A stretch of DNA of 6,215 bases, taken from contig JAJPKG010000075.1 of the NCBI GenBank assembly GCA_021323815.1, positions 1 to 6,215 on the forward strand. Reading direction: 5' to 3'. Shown here piece by piece: positions 1 through 4,277 of this stretch. Both the position numbers and the translations under genes were made by a program. This DNA comes from Pseudomonadota bacterium (GTDB taxonomy: Bacteria; Chloroflexota; Ktedonobacteria; Ktedonobacterales; JACDGC01). Every line of letters begins with the position of its first letter. Positions within the stretch are counted from its first letter, which is position 1. A model generated the notes under the pieces. That model was not told where the DNA came from. It made no database searches and worked only from the letters and a program-made list of their open reading frames with translations.

Positions 1-176
1 ACGCGCACATATGCCTGCACCTGCGCGGTCGAAGTCGGCAGCACTACCGCACCCGGCGTGGCGCGAAAGTTGGTCAGTCCGTCGCACTCATAGGTGCGCA
101 CCTCTTCCGGCGCGGTAATGACGCCCCGCGCGCCGCCGACAGCGCGCAACTCCGCCAGCGCGAGTGCTGTGATCAT
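1..176 (-). CDS. glcD: Glycolate oxidase subunit GlcD-like FAD-linked oxidase, N-terminal fragment
   Basis: The first 58 codons of a gene that runs off the left edge. The translation begins MITALALAELRAVGG and contains YECDGLTNFR followed by AVVLPTSTAQVQAYVR. YECDGL plus a 'VVLP.s..qV' strand is the typical N-terminus of the GlcD branch of FAD-linked oxidases, which oxidise glycolate or related 2-hydroxy acids with GlcE and GlcF partners. The FAD-binding core and the C-terminal domain lie outside the window, so D-lactate dehydrogenase-type relatives are not excluded. I chose the ATG at 176 because AGGAGG (192-187) lies 10 nt upstream and the conserved frame starts there. An ATG at 183 is nearer the ribosome-binding site but in another frame. 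A TATAAT box just upstream suggests its own promoter, divergent from the propeller gene. The family call is fairly secure; the substrate is not. Confidence 0.83.
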   Translation of the reverse strand, partial: MITALALAELRAVGGARGVITAPEEVRTYECDGLTNFRATPGAVVLPTSTAQVQAYVR

Positions 177-199
177 GATCCATCCGCCTCCTGTGGGCT

Positions 200-205
200 A
201 TTATA
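200..205 (-). promoter_or_regulatory. Candidate -10 box for the GlcD-like gene
   Basis: On the minus strand 205-200 reads TATAAT, a perfect sigma-70 -10 hexamer, inside a locally AT-rich patch. A start about 7 nt downstream would place the AGGAGG at 192-187 almost at the 5' end of the transcript, giving a very short leader. The -35 position (about 223-228) reads ACCGCC on this strand, far from TTGACA, so this is half a promoter at best or one that depends on an activator. Confidence 0.45.
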
Positions 206-300
206 ACGCATAAGGGCGAACCGGCGGTTGAAACCACGCCTATGGGCATATGCCACGACGTGCAGGATGCTAATGCCCAGCATTGCGGAGCACCCGCAGG

Positions 301-344
301 TGTCGCCACAAGCGACATTCGGCCAGGCCGGACCGGAATGTCGC
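301..344 (+). promoter_or_regulatory. Mutually exclusive hairpins in the propeller gene leader
   Basis: TGTCGC (301-306) can pair with GCGACA (312-317) across a 5-nt loop. The same middle segment, extended as GCGACATTC (312-320), is a perfect 9-nt inverted repeat of GAATGTCGC (336-344) across 15 nt. The two hairpins share segment 312-317 and cannot form together. The second ends 11 nt before the AAGAGG ribosome-binding site (356-361). The third copy also sits in a GTCGCGAC palindrome (340-347). This could be an RNA switch, or a set of protein-binding half-sites. No T-run follows, so it is not a classical terminator. Confidence 0.35.
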
Positions 345-369
345 GACTTGAAAGCAAGAGGCGGCGAAG

Positions 370-1509
370 ATGGGAGCTTCAGAGACGATCATCGAATCCG
401 CGCTCGCGCCGGGGGGATGCCGGCGCGTGATTCTGGCGACAGTGAGCCTCGCGGGGGGCGTCCTCCTGACGGTGCTGCTGATCCTCTCGTTCATCGCCAC
501 CTGGGCCGGCGTTGGGGATGCGACGCTGCATCCCCTGGCGATTCTCATTGATCCCGCGCATCCTTCTACGATTTATGCTGGGACAGAGCAGGGAATTGTC
601 ATGGTCTCGCGCGACAACGGGTTAGATTGGACTGCCTATCATGCTGGGCTGCCATCCGGCGCGGTCGTGGCCTCGCTGGCAGCCATACCGGGGACGGAGC
701 ATCTGCTGGCCGGAACGGATCATGGCATCTTCGCCTCCACCGATGGCGGACGCGCCTGGGCGGGGTGGGGCAGCGGCTTGCCGGCGACGCTGACGGTGGA
801 CGCGCTGGCCGTTGTCACGCCGGATGCGCGCACCTTGCTGGCCGGCGGCACAACCGGGATGTATCGCTCCACTGACGGCGGCCAGACGTGGAACAGCGCC
901 ACCAGCGGGCTACCATCCGGCAGTTCAGTGTATGGACTGGATGTGACAGCCGGCCATATCTTCGCCGCGCTCATCCCCGGCGGGGTGTATGTCAGCGCCG
1001 ATGCCGGCATGAACTGGTCGCCCAGCGGGCATGGCTTGCCGGCAACAGTGAATGCCTTCGTGGTGGCCCATGCCTCGCCCACACGCCTTTATGCCGGCAC
1101 CAGCGCCGGCGTCTATCGCAGCACAGACGGCGGAGCAAGCTGGGTGCCGAGCAGCGTGGGGCTGGGCACGATGAACCGCGCCATCAGCCTCGCGGCAGAT
1201 CCCCAAAATCCCTCGTTCCTGCTGGCGGGCACAGATACGGGCGTCTTTCGCTCAGAAGACGGCGGCACCACCTGGGCGCGGCTTGGGGGGCTGCCGGCAC
1301 CTCCCGGCCAATCGGTGGGAGTGGTCGCCCTGGCGCATCCCGCCGCTGGCTCAACCGTCTATTATGCTGCCGCCGATCAGCTCTATCGCTATCCCCAGCC
1401 ATTCACCCTGTCACGCGCCATCTTCCAGGGAATCGGCATTGTGGCAGATCTGGCGCTGCTCGCGATTCTTGGGCTTCTGCTCGCGCAACAGGTGCGCGCG
1501 GCGAGATAG
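370..1509 (+). CDS. Membrane-anchored Asp-box (BNR) beta-propeller protein
   Basis: A 379-residue protein with six Asp-box motifs (S-x-D-x-G-x-x-W): SRDNGLDW 80-87, STDGGRAW 123-130, STDGGQTW 167-174, SADAGMNW 209-216, STDGGASW 251-258 and SEDGGTTW 295-302. They recur every 42-44 residues, the spacing of blades in sortilin/Ycf48-like propellers. Each is preceded by a 'YAGT..GVYR'-type strand. Residues about 20-46 form a hydrophobic segment after R18-R19, and about 351-372 form a second one ending in a short basic tail. The positive-inside rule therefore places both ends in the cytoplasm and the propeller outside. Start: ATG at 370 with AAGAGG 8 nt upstream. There are no catalytic residues of a sialidase; Asp boxes are structural. 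A scaffold or assembly role is plausible, but no function can be assigned. It converges on the aminotransferase gene and appears monocistronic. Confidence 0.85.
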   Translation: MGASETIIESALAPGGCRRVILATVSLAGGVLLTVLLILSFIATWAGVGDATLHPLAILIDPAHPSTIYAGTEQGIVMVSRDNGLDWTAYHAGLPSGAVVASLAAIPGTEHLLAGTDHGIFASTDGGRAWAGWGSGLPATLTVDALAVVTPDARTLLAGGTTGMYRSTDGGQTWNSATSGLPSGSSVYGLDVTAGHIFAALIPGGVYVSADAGMNWSPSGHGLPATVNAFVVAHASPTRLYAGTSAGVYRSTDGGASWVPSSVGLGTMNRAISLAADPQNPSFLLAGTDTGVFRSEDGGTTWARLGGLPAPPGQSVGVVALAHPAAGSTVYYAAADQLYRYPQPFTLSRAIFQGIGIVADLALLAILGLLLAQQVRAAR

Positions 1510-1601
1510 AGCCGGCGGTTGATGAGACTTCACAGAGGAGCGCGATGCATGCCTGCCGGGGACGGAGATCCGCGGTCCCAGCGCAAATAATGCCGCCGGC
1601 A

Positions 1602-1638
1602 ACAGCAGGAACGACAGCATTTTCAAAACGCCTGCTGT
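1602..1638. repeat. Inverted repeat between convergent genes
   Basis: ACAGCAGG (1602-1609) and CCTGCTGT (1631-1638) are perfect 8-nt inverted repeats around a 21-nt loop that contains TTTTCAAAA (1620-1628). The repeat lies in the 148-bp gap between the stop codons of the propeller gene (1509) and the HisC-like gene (1658), where a bidirectional terminator would be expected. The T-run is inside the loop rather than after the stem, so intrinsic termination is doubtful. Nothing else recognisable is in this gap. Confidence 0.3.
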
Positions 1639-1657
1639 GGCGTGCGCATGCCGGCAG

Positions 1658-2761
1658 CTACTCACCCCACACATCGCGGAAGATGGCGGCGAACGCTTCA
1701 CGCTGATCGGGCAGCCCGACGGTGACGCGGATGCAGCGGCTGATGGGCGGCGCGCCGGGCATGCGGATGAAGACGCCACGCCGCGCCAGTTCCGCCACAA
1801 GCTGCGATGCTCGCCGCTCAGAGCCAACGTCGATGGCAACGAAATTGGTGGCTGAGGGCAGCGCGCGCAATCCCAATGATGTGGCCAGCGCAGCATACTC
1901 CTCGCGCCCAGCGGCGGTCCCTGCCACGACCTGAGCCAGAAAGTCAGTATCTTCCAGCGCAGCTAGTGCGCCGATCTGCGCAACGCGGTTCACGCCGAAA
2001 TGCAGGCGAATCTTCTCGAAGGCGGCGATGATCTCCGCCGCGCCCAGCAAATAGCCGATGCGCGCACCCGCCATGCCATAGGCTTTGGAAAACGTGCGCG
2101 CCCGCAGCACGCGGGGATCAGCGATATCGATCTGCGGCGCGGTTGAGGGCGGAGCAAATTCGATGTACGCTTCATCGAGGATGAAGAGGCATCCCGGCGG
2201 CAGGTCGTCCACGAAAGCGCGCACGGCCTCGGCGCTGTGCCACGTGCCGGTAGGATTATCGGGATTCGCCAGGTAGACGAGTTTGGCATGATGCTCGCGT
2301 GCCGCCGCTGCCAGTGCCGGCAGATCGTTGTGGTCATCACCGGCGCGATAGGGCACGCGCACCAGCCGTCCGCCGAAGCCGTCCACGTGAAACGCCACCG
2401 TCGGGTAAGCCCCCAGCGATGCCACCACCACCTCGCCCGGCTCAATGAATGCCCGCACGATCCACCCCAACAGGTCGTCGATGCCGCTGCCGATCACGAC
2501 GTTCGCCAGCCCCACGTCGTGCTTTGCCGCCAGAGCAGCGCGCAACTCATAATTTTCGGGATCGCCATACCAGTTCACCTGAGCTGCCGCCTGGCACATG
2601 GCCGCCACTGCGCGGGGCGACGGCCCCCAGGCGCTCTCATTCGCCCCCAGGCGCAGGGTGAAAGGGATGCCGGAACGCCGTTCCAGCGTCTCTGGCCCGG
2701 TGAAAGGCACGGTCGCGGGCAGAATCGCCACAAGCTTGGTGAAAGGGGGCTGAGCGGGCAT
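1658..2761 (-). CDS. HisC-like PLP-dependent aminotransferase (fold type I)
   Basis: A full-length (367 aa) class I/II aminotransferase closest to the histidinol-phosphate aminotransferase group. Visible landmarks are NESAWGPSP (41-49), YGDPEN (65-70), NPDNPTG (166-172, with the Asn that contacts the cofactor), DEAY (196-199, Asp to the pyridine nitrogen), FSKAYGMAGARIGY (224-237, Lys226 forming the Schiff base) and IRVTVG (344-349, Arg345 for the substrate carboxylate or phosphate). HisC converts imidazole-acetol phosphate to histidinol phosphate, but this subfamily also contains aromatic-amino-acid aminotransferases. No other his genes are nearby, so the substrate stays open. Start: ATG at 2761, with AGGAGG at 2774-2769, spacing 7 nt. 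A short ORF with tandem Trp codons lies about 100 nt upstream on the same strand and could be regulatory. Confidence 0.9.
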   Translation of the reverse strand: MPAQPPFTKLVAILPATVPFTGPETLERRSGIPFTLRLGANESAWGPSPRAVAAMCQAAAQVNWYGDPENYELRAALAAKHDVGLANVVIGSGIDDLLGWIVRAFIEPGEVVVASLGAYPTVAFHVDGFGGRLVRVPYRAGDDHNDLPALAAAAREHHAKLVYLANPDNPTGTWHSAEAVRAFVDDLPPGCLFILDEAYIEFAPPSTAPQIDIADPRVLRARTFSKAYGMAGARIGYLLGAAEIIAAFEKIRLHFGVNRVAQIGALAALEDTDFLAQVVAGTAAGREEYAALATSLGLRALPSATNFVAIDVGSERRASQLVAELARRGVFIRMPGAPPISRCIRVTVGLPDQREAFAAIFRDVWGE

Positions 2762-2806
2762 GAAGATTCCTCCTGGCGCGAGAAAGTTGACTGATCTGTG
2801 CCTCTC

Positions 2807-2812
2807 ATTGTA
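2807..2812 (-). promoter_or_regulatory. Weak candidate -10 box upstream of the HisC-like gene
   Basis: The minus strand reads TACAAT at 2812-2807, 5 of 6 matches to the sigma-70 -10 consensus, 46 nt upstream of the aminotransferase start. No recognisable -35 sits 16-18 nt further upstream (the position reads TCAGCC). If real, the aminotransferase would be transcribed separately from the mini-ORF at 2864-2923. Confidence 0.25.
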
Positions 2813-2863
2813 GCGTAGCGCACCGAAAAGGCTGATGCCACACGCTCACAAGGGCAGAACAAC

Positions 2864-2923
2864 CTACGGAGATGTCACTTTCTGCCACCACGATGGCGCA
2901 GCAGTGGATGTTTCACCGGCCAT
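2864..2923 (-). CDS. 19-codon mini-ORF with strong Shine-Dalgarno and tandem Trp codons
   Basis: The minus strand carries AAGGAGGTG (2936-2928), an uninterrupted match to the 16S anti-Shine-Dalgarno. An ATG follows at 2923, 6 nt after the GGAGG core. The ORF reads MAGETSTAAPSWWQKVTSP and stops at TAG (2866-2864). This is the best ribosome-binding site in the window, on one of its shortest reading frames. It lies between the alpha/beta hydrolase stop (2974) and the HisC-like start (2761), 102 nt before the latter. Tandem Trp codons before an aminotransferase recall trp-type leader peptides, but I find no clear terminator/antiterminator pair between 2863 and 2762. It could instead be the start of a gene truncated by an early stop, or a chance site. 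Translation is likely; function is unknown. Confidence 0.4.
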   Translation of the reverse strand: MAGETSTAAPSWWQKVTSP

Positions 2924-2973
2924 GTTGCACCTCCTTGTCTTTCAGGCTCATACGCCGCCGTCCCTGGCCAGCC

Positions 2974-3597
2974 TCAAGGCGTGCCGGGGTCAGGGGGCGG
3001 CGCTAACGCGCGGATGCTCCAATCCAACAGCAGATCACACATCTCTTGGGCGTGATGCTCGATGCCATGCCCATCACCCTCGAAAAAGATTATCTCTTTC
3101 GGCTCGCGGGCGCGGCAATAGATGTCTGTCGAGCAAGAAAGGGGCAGGACTTGATCGGCGGTGCCATGCAAAAGCAACAGACGCTTCGGGGCGAGCAGTT
3201 CCACATCAACCGTGCCAAACGTCTGGCTGGCGACGGCCACCACCCCCACAACCAGTGGGCTTGCCACGCCCGCCGCGATGACCACCGCGCCGCCGAATGA
3301 CCAGCCGATCAGCACAATTGAGGTGACGCCCTGACCATCCAGGAAGGCGATCCCCGCCAGGGTATCTTTGATGCATGAAACCAGCGCGTTGGGGCGGCGA
3401 TAGTCCAGCCGCAAGGCGGAAACACCTTCGGTTTGCAGTCGCGCGGCCAGTGGGCCATAGACGCCGGCGGGGCCATGCATGCCGCCACCCGCGCCCCCAA
3501 CCATGATGACGCCGCCCGGCGCGCCGGGAACAGCATCGAGGATTCCCCGCACCGGTCCCGCAGGAGTGGGGATGGTGATCAGCGCTTCCGGCTGCAT
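2974..3597 (-). CDS. Small alpha/beta hydrolase (dienelactone hydrolase-like)
   Basis: A 207-residue single-domain alpha/beta hydrolase. The nucleophile elbow is GWSFGG (98-103, Ser100), the acid is probably Asp148 in HGTADQVLP (144-152), and the catalytic His is His177 in GDGHGI (174-179). The order and spacing are correct for the family. A glycine-rich VGGAGGGMHGP (33-43) after strand 3 would shape the oxyanion hole. No signal peptide is visible, so it is probably cytoplasmic, acting on an ester, thioester or lactone that the sequence does not identify. Start: ATG at 3597 with AAGAGG (3610-3605) 7 nt upstream. It stands alone: the degraded 650-bp region lies upstream and a 212-bp gap with the mini-ORF lies downstream. 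The Pro-rich tail (APPPDPGTP) looks disordered. Confidence 0.87.
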   Translation of the reverse strand: MQPEALITIPTPAGPVRGILDAVPGAPGGVIMVGGAGGGMHGPAGVYGPLAARLQTEGVSALRLDYRRPNALVSCIKDTLAGIAFLDGQGVTSIVLIGWSFGGAVVIAAGVASPLVVGVVAVASQTFGTVDVELLAPKRLLLLHGTADQVLPLSCSTDIYCRAREPKEIIFFEGDGHGIEHHAQEMCDLLLDWSIRALAPPPDPGTP

Positions 3598-3639
3598 GGC
3601 CCCGCCTCTTCCCCGCGCAAGGAATGCGCGCTGGTTTTT

Positions 3640-3723
3640 TTATGCCGCAGCCGCCATGCGCCGGCACGACGCGGCGCACTGCCGGCAGACCTCCGCGCAG
3701 GCGTGCATCTGCACGCATGCATC
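3640..3723 (-). pseudogene. C-terminal remnant of a DUF326/Csp-like Cys-rich copper-binding protein
   Basis: Read on the minus strand, 3723-3640 gives DACVQM then HACAEVCRQCAASCRRM and four Ala before TAA (3642-3640). The C-x3-C-x2-C-x3-C spacing with 'CAEVCR.CA..CRRMA' is how the last helix of four-helix-bundle DUF326 proteins (Csp copper-storage relatives) ends. Intact members have about 110-130 residues with several such helices. Here the frame meets TGA at 3777-3775 and the residues before DAC do not resemble the family. I see no matching Cys/His-rich sequence in other frames up to 4000, so the 5' part is gone. The only ATG inside the family-like part is Met6 of this fragment (3708-3706), which would give a 22-residue peptide. 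I consider it a relic beside the transposon scar rather than a working small protein. Confidence 0.55.
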
Positions 3724-3774
3724 GCTTGATCCATGCCGATCTGGCCGACTTCTGTCTATTCCATCTGCATGATA

Positions 3775-4002
3775 TCACTGCTCAAGATGTTTAGTCGCGT
3801 GGTTTTTCTTCGCATCAGCCATACCGCTCGCGCATTCCGGCGCTGTGGCGTGCAAAATGTTGAGAAATCAGAATATCTAACGAGGGTGGCAGACGGCGCA
3901 GCTTTAGCGAGATCCGACATTACAGAAAGCCCGTAAAGCCACTGTCCCTTGAGGCCATGCAAATGAAAGGGCAGGCAAAGGTTGTAACCAGCGATCGTCC
4001 CC
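3775..4002. other. Low-GC intergenic stretch without a recognisable gene
   Basis: By hand count 3781-4080 holds 158 G+C in 300 bases (about 53%), well below the flanking genes. Open frames exist on both strands (for example minus, about 4088-3756), but their products match no family I know and show no convincing ribosome-binding site. The stretch lies between the Csp remnant and the TnpB-end-like segment, and may be the internal or left part of the same decayed element. I see no tRNA or CRISPR here. Confidence 0.5.
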
Positions 4003-4277
4003 TTGACGATCACGCTGTTTCTGTGGGAGGATGTGCGTGAAACCGGTGCAAAGAGATCCATCATGCGAGATGGTGAGGCAGTTCCCACCGAGCGGTCGGA
4101 GTGGTTTCAGTGGGAGATCCTTGCTGTACCCTGGGGCACAGGGAAACAGGCCAGTCGCGAACTGGTGCAACGCTTGGGGACAGAGGTGCCTCTGGCAGTC
4201 AGGTGTGAGTCTGGCTGGTAAGCACGCTGGCTGAACCAAGAATCTGCTAGGGCTTTCGCCCATGCAGAGTGCCAAAC
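4003..4277 (+). mobile_element. Decayed right end of an IS200/IS605 (IS1341-type) tnpB element
   Basis: The strongest cue is the end. After CTGAACC, the sequence AAGAATCTGC leads into a hairpin (4243-4268) with core GGGC-TTTC-GCCC, followed by AGTGCCAA (4268-4275). This follows the layout I know from IS1341-type right ends: GAATC, a GC-rich hairpin with a short T-rich loop, then GAGTGTCAA. Upstream, the plus frame 4003-4221 reads LFLWEDVRETGAKRS and continues to a stop, plausibly the variable tail after the RuvC domain of a TnpB. The TnpB catalytic motifs, zinc ribbon and any tnpA are absent, so this is at most an inactive 3' fragment. The mispaired terminal stem fits decay. The assignment rests on remembered patterns, not on a search. 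Confidence 0.42.
4083..4268 (+). ncRNA. Hairpin-rich segment, omega-RNA-like
   Basis: Five local hairpins follow one another. TCCCAC 4083-4088 pairs with GTGGGA 4110-4115, or alternatively CCACCGA 4085-4091 pairs with TCGG..TGG 4096-4104. CTGT.CCCTG 4124-4133 pairs with CAGGG..ACAG 4139-4149. CCAGT 4151-4155 pairs with ACTGG 4161-4165. CAGAG 4181-4185 pairs with CTCTG 4190-4194. TCTGC..GGGC 4243-4253 pairs with GCCC..GCAGA 4258-4268. A dense stem series ending at the transposon right end is how TnpB guide (omega) RNAs are arranged, with the guide coming from the DNA just past the end. There is no tnpB to process or use it, so it would be a fossil unless served in trans. On the minus strand the last hairpin has a GAAA tetraloop and could help terminate the ligase transcript. 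Confidence 0.3.

Noticed and set aside
181..183. ATG at 183 as the start of the GlcD-like gene
   Set aside because: It sits close to the AGGAGG, but it is in a different frame from the conserved YECDGL sequence. The ATG at 176 is in frame and still well spaced.
1510..1620. Minus-strand ORF starting near 1620 with a signal-peptide-like MLSFLLLPAALFALG
   Set aside because: The hydrophobic start is attractive, but there is no ribosome-binding site. The remainder is Arg/Ser-rich low-quality sequence that runs antisense into the propeller gene.
888..1706. Long plus-strand open frame (272 codons) overlapping the propeller gene and running into the HisC-like gene
   Set aside because: It is an out-of-frame shadow of the GC-rich propeller gene: rich in Arg, Cys and His, without domains, and it crosses two convergent real genes.
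2787..2816. Plus-strand promoter TTGACT with TAGCGT 18 nt downstream
   Set aside because: The -10 match is only 3 of 6 and no plus-strand gene follows; the downstream genes are on the minus strand.
2974..2983. GCCTTGAGGC at the hydrolase stop as a terminator
   Set aside because: Only a 4-bp stem with a 2-nt loop and no following T-run; likely coincidental.
2835..3281. Plus-strand ORF of 148 codons antisense to the alpha/beta hydrolase
   Set aside because: The composition is that of a GC-rich antisense shadow, with no recognisable domain. The minus-strand hydrolase has a full catalytic triad.
3598..4246. tRNA, CRISPR array or attachment site in the 650-bp gap
   Set aside because: No cloverleaf with a TTC-arm consensus, no regularly spaced direct repeats, and no duplicated core were found when reading both strands.
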